From an uncultured bacterium (GTDB lineage: Bacteria > Myxococcota_A > Polyangia > Polyangiales > Houyiibacteriaceae), in NCBI GenBank assembly GCA_938024995.1, contig CALJDU010000034.1, positions 114,865 to 178,864 on the forward strand: a DNA stretch of 64,000 bases, read 5' to 3'. The translations under genes and the position numbers were made by a program. Positions 50,236 through 61,588 of this stretch are shown one piece after another. A model generated the notes under the pieces. That model was not told the DNA's origin, ran no database searches, and saw nothing but the letters and a program-made list of their open reading frames with translations. Positions within the stretch are counted from its first letter, which is position 1. Every line of letters begins with the position of its first letter.

Positions 50236-51297
50236 ATGACTGGTTCGACGATGACGCGCTGCGGGACCTGTACGCGCGAGTTCGAGGTTCGCTTCCGCTA
50301 TCAGACGCGTGACGTCAGCGGCTCATTTGCCTACGCCTGTTCGCATCGCTGTCTGCAGCAGCAGCTCGCGTCGGAGTGTGTCTGCGAAGTGTGCTCGTCG
50401 CGCTTCGAGCTGGAGTTCCCGTACCAAGCCGTCGCGCAGAACGGCGCGCAGCGCTATTTCTGCACAGAGGTCTGTCGCGCGCGAGGGTTGACGCCCAAGG
50501 CCGCTACGCCTGCGCCTCGCCGCACTCGCCGGATCGCGGTGTTCAACCACAAGGGCGGGACCGGCAAGACCACGACGGCGATCAGCATCGCAGCGGGGTT
50601 CGCGGAGAGCGGGCAGAAGGTCCTTCTGATCGACGCGGATGCGCAGGGCAATGTCGGCGCCTCGCTCGGGATCCGCGGAAGCAAGTCGCTCTATCACGTG
50701 CTCGTCCACGGCATGAACGCGGAAGACGCGGTCGTCCCGGTGCGCAACAACCTGGACGTGCTCACGTCCAACGAGACCCTCGCGGCTGCGGAGCTACACC
50801 TCGCCGGGCTCCCCAACCGACATCGCGTGATGCGTGAACGCTTGGGAGCCCGCGTGAGCGGCTACGACGTCGTCGTCATTGATTGCGCCCCCGCGCTCTC
50901 GCTGATGAACCAGAACGCCCTGGTGTACGCCGACGGGCTCATCGTCCCGGTCGCGTGTGACTACCTCTCGCTGGTCGGCGTGAAGCAGGTGCTCAAGACC
51001 GTCAAGAACGTCCGCAAGCTCCTCAACCACGACGTTCAGCTCCTCGGGGTCGTGCCGACGTTCTACGACGGCCGTAACAAGATCTCGGCTGACGCGCTTG
51101 AGGCGCTACGGAAGCATTTTGGCGATCGCTGCTTCTCGCCCATCCGCGTCAACACGAAGCTGAAGGAAGCGCCGAGCGTGAAGAAGACGATCTTCGAGCA
51201 CGCGCCGAAGAGCCGCGGCGCGCTGGACTACCAAGCGCTGGTCGAGACGATGATGACGCCCGTCGAAGCAGTCGTTCGCAAGGGAGCGGCCGCGTGA
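50236..51297 (+). CDS. ParA-family ATPase with two duplicated N-terminal zinc ribbons
   Basis: The protein has 353 residues from ATG with GGAGGA upstream. Two homologous zinc-ribbon units precede the ATPase. Unit 1 has Cys9/Cys12 and Cys35/Cys39; unit 2 has Cys50/Cys53 and Cys76/Cys80. Both contain an FExxFxYQ strand, so one unit arose by duplication. The ParA/MinD domain then has the deviant Walker A NHKGGTGKTTTAIS and Walker A-prime DYVVVIDCAPA-like DVVVIDCAPALSLM. The C-terminus is standard (FSPIRVNTKLKEAPSVKKTIFEHAP). The stop overlaps the start of a ribbon-helix-helix gene (GTGA), so they form a pair, likely for positioning a cargo rather than chromosome partition, because no parS/ParB is seen. 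Confidence 0.85.
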   Translation: MTGSTMTRCGTCTREFEVRFRYQTRDVSGSFAYACSHRCLQQQLASECVCEVCSSRFELEFPYQAVAQNGAQRYFCTEVCRARGLTPKAATPAPRRTRRIAVFNHKGGTGKTTTAISIAAGFAESGQKVLLIDADAQGNVGASLGIRGSKSLYHVLVHGMNAEDAVVPVRNNLDVLTSNETLAAAELHLAGLPNRHRVMRERLGARVSGYDVVVIDCAPALSLMNQNALVYADGLIVPVACDYLSLVGVKQVLKTVKNVRKLLNHDVQLLGVVPTFYDGRNKISADALEALRKHFGDRCFSPIRVNTKLKEAPSVKKTIFEHAPKSRGALDYQALVETMMTPVEAVVRKGAAA

Positions 51298-51599
51298 ACC
51301 CCCCCGGCGAAAAAGCAATGGACGCGCTCTTCGATCGCGACGAGGTCGATGAGGTCTTGCGCGAGAACTTCTACGCAGGCGATGAGCCGCCCAAGGCCAA
51401 GAAGAAGAAGAAGAAGGTGAAGAAAAAGCCGGACCACTATCGCGTGATCTGCATCTCGATCTACGAGGATGATCTCGCCCGGCTCGATGACAAGGTCACC
51501 CAGCTCAAAGAGACAGGCCACCGCAAGATGAACCGAAGCGCGCTCATTCGGTTCGCGCTCGATCACATCGATCTTGAGAAGCTCCCCCGTAGTTACTGA
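51294..51599 (+). CDS. Ribbon-helix-helix-like partner of the ParA ATPase
   Basis: The 101-residue product has an acidic N-terminal helix (MDALFDRDEVDEVLREN), a Lys block (KAKKKKKKVKKK), then an RHH-type pattern: VICISIYEDDLARLDDKVTQL as strand plus helix and RKMNRSALIRFALDHI as the second helix. A DNA-binding or nucleoid-associated role is likely, with the Lys block adding non-specific DNA affinity. It has a GTG start overlapping the ParA stop. Pairing ParA with a small RHH protein resembles plasmid partition centromere binders, here on a chromosome. Confidence 0.75.
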   Translation: MNPPGEKAMDALFDRDEVDEVLRENFYAGDEPPKAKKKKKKVKKKPDHYRVICISIYEDDLARLDDKVTQLKETGHRKMNRSALIRFALDHIDLEKLPRSY

Positions 51600-51624
51600 G
51601 TTGAGCCGACCCCGGCGGAGCTCG

Positions 51625-51978
51625 CTACAGGTCGGGCGCGAGGGTCCCGAGCGCGATGGCCGGATCGCCAAACTCCCCGTCGAACATCCGCAACATGTTC
51701 GGCGCGGTGATCGCGATCCACGCGGCCGCCTCTTCGAACTCCATGACGAGGACGTCACTGATCGTCGCGCCGCTCTTCAGCGCCTTCTCACACTCCGTGC
51801 GCCACTCGAGGTACGTCGTGAGTCGGGCGCTGAAGTCCGTCGCGGAGAGAAACTGAACCATGTGCCGGTTAAACTTCACGAACGCGCCAGCGTCACGAGC
51901 GCCGAAGTGTTGCTCGAATCGCGCGCGGTAAGCGGCGTATGCGGACTCTTCGTTCCTTGGGGATCCGTTCGTAGTCAC
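51625..51978 (-). CDS. Hypothetical soluble protein
   Basis: This 117-residue protein with GTG start has no signal. It is mainly helical (EESAYAAYRARFEQHFGARD, TTYLEWRTECEKALKSGA), with a single conserved-looking hydrophobic strand (VLVMEFEEAAAWIAITAPN). No family is recognised. It ends 10 bases before the hutI gene on the same strand and could be its distal operon member, though no functional link to histidine use is known. Confidence 0.5.
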   Translation of the reverse strand: MTTNGSPRNEESAYAAYRARFEQHFGARDAGAFVKFNRHMVQFLSATDFSARLTTYLEWRTECEKALKSGATISDVLVMEFEEAAAWIAITAPNMLRMFDGEFGDPAIALGTLAPDL

Positions 51979-51987
51979 CGCGAGACG

Positions 51988-53196
51988 CTACCAGACCGAT
52001 CGCGCTCCCGCCCGTGATTGGTGCGTCGCGATACCCCCCAGGAGGGTCAGTCGCGTCTCTGTTCCGCCGAGCCCATACGCGAGCGTTCGAGGTTCCCCGA
52101 ACGGGTAGATGGCGAGGTCCGCCGGTGCGCCCACTTTGATCACGCCGCCTTCGACACCGGCGGCGCTGGCTGCGTGGACCGTCATGCCCAGGATCGCTTC
52201 TTCCGGCGTCAGGCCGGCATCGCGAACCGCGAGCGCGCTCGCGAGCGGCAGATCCAAAAGCGGACTGGTCCCCGGATTTGCGTCGGTCCCGACGGCGATC
52301 TTCACGCCCGCGCTTCGAAGCGCTGCGACATCAGGAGGTTCTTGCCGAAGCGTTCGCCAGGCACCCGGCAAGAGCACCGCGACCACTCCAGCTTCTGCCA
52401 TCGCGCGTCGACCGTCATCGCTCAGCGCCTCAAGGTGATCCGCGGACAGCCCGCCAAGCTCAGCGACGAGTTCAGGCGCGTGGAGGTCCGCGAACTGACC
52501 CGCGTGTGCCCGGACCTGCAGACCACGAGACGCCGCCGATTCGAGCACCCAGCGCGCCTCTTCAAGCGAGAAGGCGTTGGCGTCGCAGTAGACATCGCAG
52601 CTGTCGGCGACCTCCGTCACCGCCGGGAGCATCTCCTCGACAACCTCACGTAGGTAGCGCGCGCGATCGGTCTCGCCCGGGGGCAAAGCGTGCGCGCCGA
52701 GGAACGTCGTCGTGACCCGCGCGATGCCGCGGCGCTGGACCTCCCGAGCGACCGAGAGGCAGCGGAGCTCATGTTCCAGCGAGAGCCCATAGCCGCTCTT
52801 GATCTCGATCGTCGTGACCCCGTGCCGCGCCATCTCTTCGGCGCGGGCGATCGTGAGCTCGAGCAACGTCTCGCGACTCGCGCTCCGGGTTGCGCGGACG
52901 GTGCTCGCGATTCCTCCGCCGCGCGCGGCGATCTCCGCGTAGGGAACGCCGCTCATTTTTTGCGCGAAGTCGTCCACGCGGTTGCCGGCGAAGACGAGGT
53001 GTGTGTGCGGATCGATTAACCCGGGGAGGGTGACGCAGCCGCTGACGTCGATGACCTCGCGCGCGCGCGCGGAGTCGTCCAACCCGATCATCGCGACGCA
53101 GCCGTCGCGGATCCCGATGTCCACCCGACGCGTGGTGACGTCGCCGTTTTCGCAGGTGACGACGTCGCCACCAATGAGAAGGGTGTCGAGCTCCAC
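51988..53196 (-). CDS. hutI: Imidazolonepropionase
   Basis: The protein has 402 residues, the family length. The amidohydrolase motifs are present: LIDPHTHLVFAGNRVDDFA (metal His pair plus substrate loop), TTIEIKSGYGLS, TTFLGAHALPP, VRAHAGQFAD, SADHLEALSDDG and AVGTDANPG (terminal Asp). It hydrolyses 4-imidazolone-5-propionate to N-formimino-L-glutamate in histidine degradation. The GTG start directly follows the hutU stop (no gap), so the two enzymes are made together. hutH and the last steps are not in the window. Confidence 0.95.
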   Translation of the reverse strand: MELDTLLIGGDVVTCENGDVTTRRVDIGIRDGCVAMIGLDDSARAREVIDVSGCVTLPGLIDPHTHLVFAGNRVDDFAQKMSGVPYAEIAARGGGIASTVRATRSASRETLLELTIARAEEMARHGVTTIEIKSGYGLSLEHELRCLSVAREVQRRGIARVTTTFLGAHALPPGETDRARYLREVVEEMLPAVTEVADSCDVYCDANAFSLEEARWVLESAASRGLQVRAHAGQFADLHAPELVAELGGLSADHLEALSDDGRRAMAEAGVVAVLLPGAWRTLRQEPPDVAALRSAGVKIAVGTDANPGTSPLLDLPLASALAVRDAGLTPEEAILGMTVHAASAAGVEGGVIKVGAPADLAIYPFGEPRTLAYGLGGTETRLTLLGGIATHQSRAGARSVW

Positions 53197-54867
53197 TTAT
53201 TTGCGATGTGGAACGTGCACGCCGCGCTCGTCCGCGGTCTTCTCCGCGAGCTCGTAGCCAGCGTCCGCGTGACGAATGACGCCCATCCCGGGGTCAGCGG
53301 TGAGGACACGTTCGAGACGGGCAGCGGCGCGGTCCGTTCCGTCGGCCAAGATGACCATGCCCGCGTGGATCGAGTAGCCGATCCCCACTCCGCCGCCGTG
53401 GTGCACGCTCACCCAAGTCGCGCCCGCGCTCGTGTTGATCATCGCGTTGAGGATGGGCCAGTCCGCGATCGCGTCGGAGCCATCCTTCATGCCTTCGGTT
53501 TCACGGTTGGGGCTCGCGACAGAGCCGCAATCGAGATGGTCGCGACCGATCACGATCGGCGCGCTGACCTTGCCGCTCCGCACGAGCTCGTTGAAGGCGA
53601 GGCCGACGCGGTGCCGCTCGCCGTAGCCGAGCCAGCAGATCCGCGACGGGAGCCCTTGGAACGCGACCCGTTCACGCGCGAGATCCAACCAACGGTGAAG
53701 CGCGGGGTCGTCGGGGACGCACTCTTTGACCGCGGCATCGGTCACCTCGATGTCCTTGGGATCGCCAGAGAGCGCGACCCAGCGGAACGGGCCTTTGCCT
53801 TCGCAGAAGAGCGGCCGGATGTAGGCAGGGACGAAGCCAGGGATGTCGAAGGCGCGCTCGGCGCCGGCGTGTTGGGCTTCAGCGCGGATGTTGTTCCCGT
53901 AGTCGCACGCGAACGCGCCGCGCTCGACCATCGTGAGCATCGCGTCGATCTCGCGCTTCATGCTCTCGCGCGCGCGATCGATGTACCCGCTGGGATCGGA
54001 TTCACGAAGCGCGGCGGCTTGCTCCAGGTTGAGCCCGGTCGGAACGTATCCGCGGAGCGGATCGTGCGCGGACGTTTGCTCAGTGACGAAGTCCGGCGTG
54101 ACCCCGCGGCGCACCAGCTCGGGGTAGACGTCCGCGGCGTTCGCGATCAGCCCCACGGAGACCGCGCGCTTGTTGTCGGTCGCTTCTTTGATGATCGCGA
54201 GCGCTTCGTCGAGGTCATCGGTCGCCCGGTCGACGTATCGCGTCTCGAGTCGTCGCTCGACCCGGCTCCGATCAATCTCCACGCCCAGGAACGAAGCGCC
54301 CGCCATGGTCGCCGCGAGTGGCTGCGCGCCGCCCATTCCGCCGAGCCCGGCCGACAAGATGTAGCGCCCCGACCAGTCCCCGCCGAAGTGCTGCTTCCCC
54401 GCAGCGACGAAGGTCTCGTAGGTGCCTTGAAGGATCCCCTGCGTCCCGATGTAGATCCAGGAGCCGGCGGTCATCTGCCCGAACATGGTCAGGCCTTCGC
54501 GCTCGAGCTCGCGGAAGGTCTCCCAGTTCGCCCACTTCGGGACGAGTAAGCTGTTCGCGATCAGTACGCGCGGGGCGTCTTCGTGGGTGCGGAAACGGCC
54601 GACCGCTTTGCCCGATTGGACCAAGAGGGTCTCGTTGCCTTCGAGCGTTTCGAGCTCACGGACGATGACATCAAACGCTTCCCACGATCGGGCAGCGCGA
54701 CCGGTCCCGCCGTAGACGACGAGCTCTTCAGGGCGCTCCGCGACCTCGGGATCGAGGTTGTTCATCAACATTCGGAGCGCCGCTTCCTGTTCCCAGCCTT
54801 TGCAGCGGAGGCTTGTTCCGCGAGGGGCGCGAACGATTCGGGGGCCTGAAAGTGGGGGCGTGGTCAC
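53197..54867 (-). CDS. hutU: Urocanate hydratase
   Basis: This 556-residue protein with GTG start has the family landmarks. They are [21 protein letters not shown] [17 protein letters not shown]-binding [31 protein letters not shown], and the catalytic-region motif [17 protein letters not shown], plus [16 protein letters not shown] near the C-terminus. It converts urocanate to imidazolonepropionate with tightly bound NAD. It heads a two-gene unit with hutI, reading away from the IPT-repeat gene across a gap of about 117 bases that must hold its promoter. No LysR- or HutC-type regulator is adjacent. Confidence 0.95.
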   Translation of the reverse strand: MTTPPLSGPRIVRAPRGTSLRCKGWEQEAALRMLMNNLDPEVAERPEELVVYGGTGRAARSWEAFDVIVRELETLEGNETLLVQSGKAVGRFRTHEDAPRVLIANSLLVPKWANWETFRELEREGLTMFGQMTAGSWIYIGTQGILQGTYETFVAAGKQHFGGDWSGRYILSAGLGGMGGAQPLAATMAGASFLGVEIDRSRVERRLETRYVDRATDDLDEALAIIKEATDNKRAVSVGLIANAADVYPELVRRGVTPDFVTEQTSAHDPLRGYVPTGLNLEQAAALRESDPSGYIDRARESMKREIDAMLTMVERGAFACDYGNNIRAEAQHAGAERAFDIPGFVPAYIRPLFCEGKGPFRWVALSGDPKDIEVTDAAVKECVPDDPALHRWLDLARERVAFQGLPSRICWLGYGERHRVGLAFNELVRSGKVSAPIVIGRDHLDCGSVASPNRETEGMKDGSDAIADWPILNAMINTSAGATWVSVHHGGGVGIGYSIHAGMVILADGTDRAAARLERVLTADPGMGVIRHADAGYELAEKTADERGVHVPHRK

Positions 54868-54984
54868 GGGGCGACGTTACCGCAGGAAAAACCACCGGTG
54901 AATCTCTTCCCAGTGGAATCGTCCCACTCACGGCCACGCCCATTGACCTCGCGCCGCGCGCCTTGCGACGCTCCCGAGAATTCC

Positions 54985-57102
54985 ATGAAGTCGAGACTTG
55001 AGCCCTTTATCGCTGCGATCGTTGCCTCTATGGCGCTGTGCGCGGTTCCGTCCACGGTGCACGCCCGTCGCGCTCCTCCTCGACCCGTCATTGAGCGCGT
55101 GCAGCCCACCTCGGGCGCTGCGGGAACACAGATTCAGATCGTTGGCCGGAACCTGAGCTCAACCCGGAGCGTGACCATCGGCGGGGTCCCCGTCGCGATC
55201 ACCTCCCGCAGCCCGTACCGCTGGACCGGAACGATCCCGGCGGGCGTGCGAAGCGGTTACCTGGTGTTCGAGAGCGCGATGGGGCCCGTCCGCGGCCCGT
55301 ACTTCCGCGTCACCGCTGCGGCGCCGGCGCCGCTGGTTCGCTCCGTGGTGCCGAGCGTCGCGGCCCCCGGCTCTGAGGTCACGCTCTCCGGACAGAATTT
55401 CTCTCCACGCGTCCACGACAACACCGTCCTCCTCGCGGGTCGGCAGGTCGTCGTTCGGAGCGCGACCCCAACCGCGCTCCGCGTCATCGTTCCAACCTGG
55501 GCGCAGACCGGACCGTTCACCGTTCGCGTCGCGGGTTCCGGAGAAGCGATGTCTCCGCCTCTGACCGTGGACGTCGGCACGCAGATCACGAGCTTCTCCC
55601 CACAGCGCGGTGAGGCCGGAACGGTCGTCACGATCGACGGCACCGGGTTCAACCGACGACGTCGCGCGAACCAGGTGTACTTCGGCAGTCGCCGCGCGCG
55701 CGTCCTCCGCGCGTCTGCGACGCAGCTCCAGGTCCGGGTCCCGACGCGCGTCGGCGACGGTCCCATCTTGGTCGCCGTGCGAAGAGGGGGACGCGCGACG
55801 AGCGCTCAACCCTTCATTGTTCAGGCGGCGCCGCGGATCGACTCGATCGCGCCTTCGTCCGGGCCGCCCGGCACCGTGATCACCATTCGCGGCGCGAACT
55901 TCGGAGCCGACGTTCGTCGCGTTCGGGTCATCTTGGGCGGGCAAGCGCTTCGCGTCCGATCGGTCCTCCCTGATCGCATCGAAGCGATCATCGTGCCCGG
56001 TATCCGAAGCGGAAACCTCGAGGTCTACGTGCACGACCTGCGCGCGACGAGCGGCAGCGAAGTGGGCGTTCGGTCTCAGCTTCAGGTGATGTCGTTCCGG
56101 CCGCGTAGCGGTGACGTCGACACCGAGATCCGTGTACGCGGGATGGGCTTCTCCCCGCGCATCTCGGAGAACACCGTGACGATCGGCGGAACCGCGGCGG
56201 CGGTGGTCGGCGCGTCACCCAACGAGCTTCGTGTTCGCGTCGCCCAGGGAACCCCAAGCGGAACGATTCAGGTCAGCGTCGCGGGTTCCGGAACCGCGAC
56301 GAGCCGCGAGGCCTTCATGACGACCACGCCTCCCTTTATCGCGAGCTTCTCGCCGATGTCGGGCGGCCCGGGCACCGAGGTCACGATCACCGGCGCGAAC
56401 TTCGGGACCAACCCCCAGCTCGTGCGCGCGAGCATGAGCGGCCGCTCGATGGAGGTTCGCTCCGTGCAGAACAACCGTTTGGTCGTCGTGGTCCCGCGCG
56501 GATCCACCTCGAGTCGAATCACGATCAACGTGTCGACCAACGGGGGCACCGTCACCGGCCGCGAGTTCTCGGTGGAAGCGCGTCGTCGTATCTTCGCGCT
56601 CACGCCAGGACGGGGACCGAGCGGCAGCCGCGTGACGATTCAAGGCGAGGGCTTCCCTCAAGGCGCGATCTTGGTCCAGTTCGCGGGCTCGTCCGCGGTC
56701 GCCGCGCGTCGACTGAGTCCGGTGGAGCTGAGCGTCGTGGTGCCCTCCGGCGCGACGACCGGTCCCGTCACGGTGCTGCTCCCCGGAGGGCGAACGATGA
56801 CGAGCCCAGAGCCGTTCGAGGTGGTCGACATTACGGCGCCTCCGCGGAACCAACCCATCTCGATTCAATCGATTCGAGCGCGGTGTGTCCGTCCAGGATG
56901 CGAAGCGACGATCTATGGCACCGGGTTCTCATCGAGCACCCGAATGAACCGCGTGAAGTTCAACGGCCGGCCTGTTCGGGTCTTGGTCGCCACGCCCACC
57001 TCGCTTCGCGTCACGCTCCCCAACGCGGTCGGGACCGGTGTTTTCGAGATCGACGTGCGCGGTGGTGGGGAGGCCTCCTCCGCGCCCTTCGTGATTCGCT
57101 GA
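54985..57102 (+). CDS. Exported protein made of IPT/TIG repeats
   Basis: The protein has 705 residues from ATG. The signal peptide is about 1-27 (LEPFIAAIVASMALCAVPSTVHA). About eight consecutive immunoglobulin-like IPT/TIG domains follow, each opening with a PxSGxxGTxIxIxGxNF-type phrase (VQPTSGAAGTQIQIVGRNL, FSPQRGEAGTVVTIDGTGF, FSPMSGGPGTEVTITGANF). The final domain has a Cys pair, CVRPGCEATIYG. There is no enzyme domain or anchor motif, so it is likely a surface or periplasmic adhesin-like stalk. A perfect CCGCCC/GGGCGG palindrome follows the stop. The gene is divergent from hutU. Confidence 0.87.
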   Translation: MKSRLEPFIAAIVASMALCAVPSTVHARRAPPRPVIERVQPTSGAAGTQIQIVGRNLSSTRSVTIGGVPVAITSRSPYRWTGTIPAGVRSGYLVFESAMGPVRGPYFRVTAAAPAPLVRSVVPSVAAPGSEVTLSGQNFSPRVHDNTVLLAGRQVVVRSATPTALRVIVPTWAQTGPFTVRVAGSGEAMSPPLTVDVGTQITSFSPQRGEAGTVVTIDGTGFNRRRRANQVYFGSRRARVLRASATQLQVRVPTRVGDGPILVAVRRGGRATSAQPFIVQAAPRIDSIAPSSGPPGTVITIRGANFGADVRRVRVILGGQALRVRSVLPDRIEAIIVPGIRSGNLEVYVHDLRATSGSEVGVRSQLQVMSFRPRSGDVDTEIRVRGMGFSPRISENTVTIGGTAAAVVGASPNELRVRVAQGTPSGTIQVSVAGSGTATSREAFMTTTPPFIASFSPMSGGPGTEVTITGANFGTNPQLVRASMSGRSMEVRSVQNNRLVVVVPRGSTSSRITINVSTNGGTVTGREFSVEARRRIFALTPGRGPSGSRVTIQGEGFPQGAILVQFAGSSAVAARRLSPVELSVVVPSGATTGPVTVLLPGGRTMTSPEPFEVVDITAPPRNQPISIQSIRARCVRPGCEATIYGTGFSSSTRMNRVKFNGRPVRVLVATPTSLRVTLPNAVGTGVFEIDVRGGGEASSAPFVIR

Positions 57103-58652
<1,550 letters not shown>

Positions 58653-58653
<1 letters not shown>

Positions 58654-60248
58654 TGAGCGGGACAAAAGAGGACACCGGAATGGAGAGCGGCATGAACGAG
58701 AGCGGACCGGTCGTGATCTTGGACTTCGGTTCGCAGTACACGCAGCTCATCGCGCGGCGCGTCCGCGAGCAGCACGTCTACTGCGAGATCCATCCCTGTA
58801 CCAAACCGCTCGACGAGATCTGGGCGCTCCGACCTCCCGCGGTCATTCTCTCGGGCGGACCGGCGAGCGTGTATGGCGAGGGCGCCCCCACCGTCGACCC
58901 CGCGCTGTTCGAGCGAGGCGTGCCGGTGCTCGGCATCTGCTACGGGATGCAGCTCATGTGTCACCTGCTCGGCGGGAAGGTCGAGCGCGCAGATGAGCGC
59001 GAATACGGTCCGGCGACGATCTCGGTCGAGCGTGGGGAAGGCTTGCTCCTCGAGATGGGCGGCGAGGACGTCGACGTCTGGATGAGCCACGGAGATCGGG
59101 TGGCGTCGATTCCGGACGGTTTTGAAGTGTCCGCGACCTCGCCGAACAGCCCTTTCGCGGCGGTCGCCGATCCCGGGCGGCGCTTCTTCGGTGTCCAGTT
59201 CCATCCTGAGGTCGGCCACACGAAGCGCGGCGCGGACATGCTGCGCGCGTTTCTCGTCAACGTCGTCGGCGCGCCCGCGAACTGGACACCAGAGAACTTC
59301 GCGACCGCGACGATTCGCAAGGTGAAGGAGCAGATCGGCGACGCGAACGCGATATGTGGTCTGTCGGGCGGCGTCGACTCCTCGGTCGCGGCCATGCTCG
59401 TGCACCGCGCGATCGGAGACCGACTGACGTGTGTCTTTGTCGACAACGGCTTGCTCCGCGCAGGAGAAGCAGAAGAGGTCGTCGCGATGTTCCGCGGCCG
59501 GTTTGATCTCAAGCTGATCCACGTTGACGCGCGAGACGAGTTCTTGAACGCGCTCGCGGGCGAGACCGATCCAGAGCGGAAGCGGAAGATCATCGGGCGC
59601 GTCTTCATCGAGGTCTTTGATCGGGAAGCTCGCGCGCTCGGGGAGCGAGGCGAGGAGCCGACCTTCTTGGTCCAGGGCACGCTTTATCCCGACGTGATCG
59701 AGAGCGTCTCGTTCAAGGGGCCCAGCGCGACGATCAAGAGCCACCACAACGTCGGAGGCCTCCCTGATCACATGAAGCTCAAGCTCTGCGAGCCGCTGCG
59801 GCTTCTTTTCAAGGACGAGGTTCGCGAGGTCGGTACGGCGATGGGGCTGCCGCGAGACCTCCTCTGGCGGCAGCCGTTCCCTGGTCCCGGGTTGGCGATC
59901 CGTTGCCCGGGTGAGGTGACGCGGGAGCGCTTGCGGATCTTGCGGGACGCGGACGTGATCCTTGACGCGGAGGTTCGCGCGGCCGGGCTCTATGAGTCGC
60001 TCTGGCAGAGCTTCTGCGTGCTGGTGCCGGTTCGCACGGTGGGCGTGATGGGAGACGAGCGCACCTACGACTACGTGATCGCCATCCGCGCGGTCACGTC
60101 GTCCGACGGGATGACCGCCGACTGGGCGCGGCTCCCATATGAGCTGCTGGCCAAGGTGAGCTCTCGGATCATCAACGAGGTCCGCGGCTGTAACCGCGTT
60201 TGCTATGACATCTCGAGCAAGCCTCCGGCGACGATTGAGTGGGAGTGA
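58653..60248 (+). CDS. guaA: GMP synthase (glutamine-hydrolysing)
   Basis: The protein has 531 residues. It comprises a class I glutamine amidotransferase domain ([18 protein letters not shown], nucleophile Cys96 in GICYGMQLM, and [12 protein letters not shown]), an ATP-pyrophosphatase domain with the P-loop [12 protein letters not shown] near residue 235, and a dimerisation end [19 protein letters not shown]. The first 18 residues are an acidic extension before the family start. It turns XMP into GMP. It overlaps guaB and, at its own stop, the next small gene (GTGA). Confidence 0.97.
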
Positions 60249-60763
60249 CGCGCTCCTCGAGCACATGGCGTTCGCTCGCTTCGGCTTCCGTGGCCGCGGT
60301 CGCGCTTGCGGTCGGCGCGCTCGGCATGCCGACATCGTCGGTGCGCTCCCAACCCGAACCCGAAGCCGAACCCGAGCCGCAAGCGCGCGCCCAACCGCGG
60401 GTGCCCTTTGATCTCCCGTTCACCGATCGGGCCGCGCGGCTCGACCGGGACCGCGACGCGTTAGTCGTCGCGACGCTCGGTCGCCCAGGGCGCGCGAGTA
60501 AGCTGGCGGCGCGACGGATCAACGCGCGACGCGAAGCGGAACGACGCGGCCGCGCGCAGCTGCACGCTTTCATCGACGACGCGCTCGCGGAGGCCCACGC
60601 CTTGCCACGTGACGCCGACGCGGCGCATCGCGCGGTTCGAGAACGCGCGCAGGTTCGCGCGGCGCGGGCGTTGGTCGATGGCGGGGTAGTGCTCGCGCTG
60701 GAGCTCCCGTGCGCGATCTTGCGAGACGTCACGCGAACGCATGGGGTACCGTGGCGACCGTGA
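60245..60763 (+). CDS. Exported Arg-rich hypothetical protein coupled to guaA
   Basis: The protein has 172 residues from the GTG overlapping the guaA stop. An N-terminal hydrophobic segment (about 9-28, [19 protein letters not shown]) is likely a signal peptide. It is followed by a linker of Glu-Pro units ([10 protein letters not shown]) and a helical Arg/Ala-rich region ([19 protein letters not shown]). No family is recognised. Another GTGA overlap links it to the PEGA-type gene, so the three small downstream genes ride on the gua transcript. Their connection to guanine synthesis is unclear; the coupling may be only genomic convenience. Confidence 0.6.
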   Translation: MTRSSSTWRSLASASVAAVALAVGALGMPTSSVRSQPEPEAEPEPQARAQPRVPFDLPFTDRAARLDRDRDALVVATLGRPGRASKLAARRINARREAERRGRAQLHAFIDDALAEAHALPRDADAAHRAVRERAQVRAARALVDGGVVLALELPCAILRDVTRTHGVPWRP

Positions 60764-61065
60764 CGCGCCGCGTGCTTCTCCAACTCGCCTGCTCCTTCAC
60801 GCTCGCGGGCTGTGGTCTGCAGGGCGCGCCGCCGACCCGCGCGACGCTCAAGGTGATCGCGGTCCCGCCGACCGCCCGCGTCTACGTGGATGAGCGTTTT
60901 GTCGCCAGCGCGCAGGTCCTCGAGGGCCGTCCCCGCGCGCTGCGGCCGGGCACCCATTACGTGACCGTGCAGGCGCCCGGGTATTTTCCGCACGACCTGG
61001 AGGTCGACCTGACGGCGGGAGAGACCGTCCTGCGGATCCGACTGGAACCGATCCCGCGAAAGTAG
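60760..61065 (+). CDS. PEGA-domain lipoprotein
   Basis: The protein has 101 residues from the GTG overlapping the previous stop (GTGA). A signal peptide ends TLAGC (lipobox). The remainder is one PEGA-like beta domain: TLKVIAVPPTARVYVDERFV, LRPGTHYVTVQAPGYFPHDLEV and ETVLRIRLEPI. PEGA domains sit on extracytoplasmic proteins and may bind surface layers or partners. It is the last clearly coupled member of the gua unit. Confidence 0.8.
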   Translation: MTRRVLLQLACSFTLAGCGLQGAPPTRATLKVIAVPPTARVYVDERFVASAQVLEGRPRALRPGTHYVTVQAPGYFPHDLEVDLTAGETVLRIRLEPIPRK

Positions 61066-61093
61066 CGAGTTCGAGCCGTCGCGCCCATTTCGA

Positions 61094-61585
61094 GTGGCGA
61101 GAGCGAACGACGATGCGCATAGTTCTCGGGTGGAGATGCTCTACCAACGGGGGGGAGCAGCGATCGCCGTTTCAGGAGATCTCCTCTTGTCCCGCTGGAC
61201 CGGCGTGGTCGACGCCGCACAGGTGGACGCGTTCTTCCAAGGCCACCTCCAAGCCACACCTGGCGTGCTCTCGTTTTGCTTGGCCAGCTCGGTCGACCCG
61301 CGCCTGAGCGCTGAAGTGCGCAAGCGGGTCTATCGCGTGATGAGCGTGACCGAGGACACCGCGGTCGCGACCGCGTTCGTATTCGAGGATCGCGGGTTCG
61401 TCGCCGCGAGCCTCCGCGCCTTTGTCTCGGGTCTCTCGCTCCTGTCCCGCGAACCGACCGCGGTCTCCGCGTATCGCGCGGAGGGCGCGCGCTTCTTGAG
61501 CGCGCGAGGAGGACGTGACGTGGAGCCCGAGGTGAACGCGTTTCTCGGTCGGATCGAGATCGACGCGTCGCGGGCGTCGCTCTGA
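61094..61585 (+). CDS. Hypothetical soluble protein, layout like the 17.4 kb gene
   Basis: The protein has 163 residues from GTG; the true start may be 12-14 codons later at VEMLYQRGG. It is a small alpha/beta single domain without signal, opening with a strand (AAIAVSGDLLLSRWTG). VLSFCLASSVDPRLSAEVRKRV, then EDTAVATAFVFEDRGFVAASLRAFVSG follow. The pattern (strand, short helix, charged helix, long central strand) matches the single-domain protein near 17.4 kb and resembles myxobacterial STAS-like or SpoIIAA-like proteins. Function is unknown; it may be a regulator. It lies 28 bases after the PEGA-type gene. Confidence 0.5.
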   Translation: MARANDDAHSSRVEMLYQRGGAAIAVSGDLLLSRWTGVVDAAQVDAFFQGHLQATPGVLSFCLASSVDPRLSAEVRKRVYRVMSVTEDTAVATAFVFEDRGFVAASLRAFVSGLSLLSREPTAVSAYRAEGARFLSARGGRDVEPEVNAFLGRIEIDASRASL

Positions 61586-61588
61586 AGG

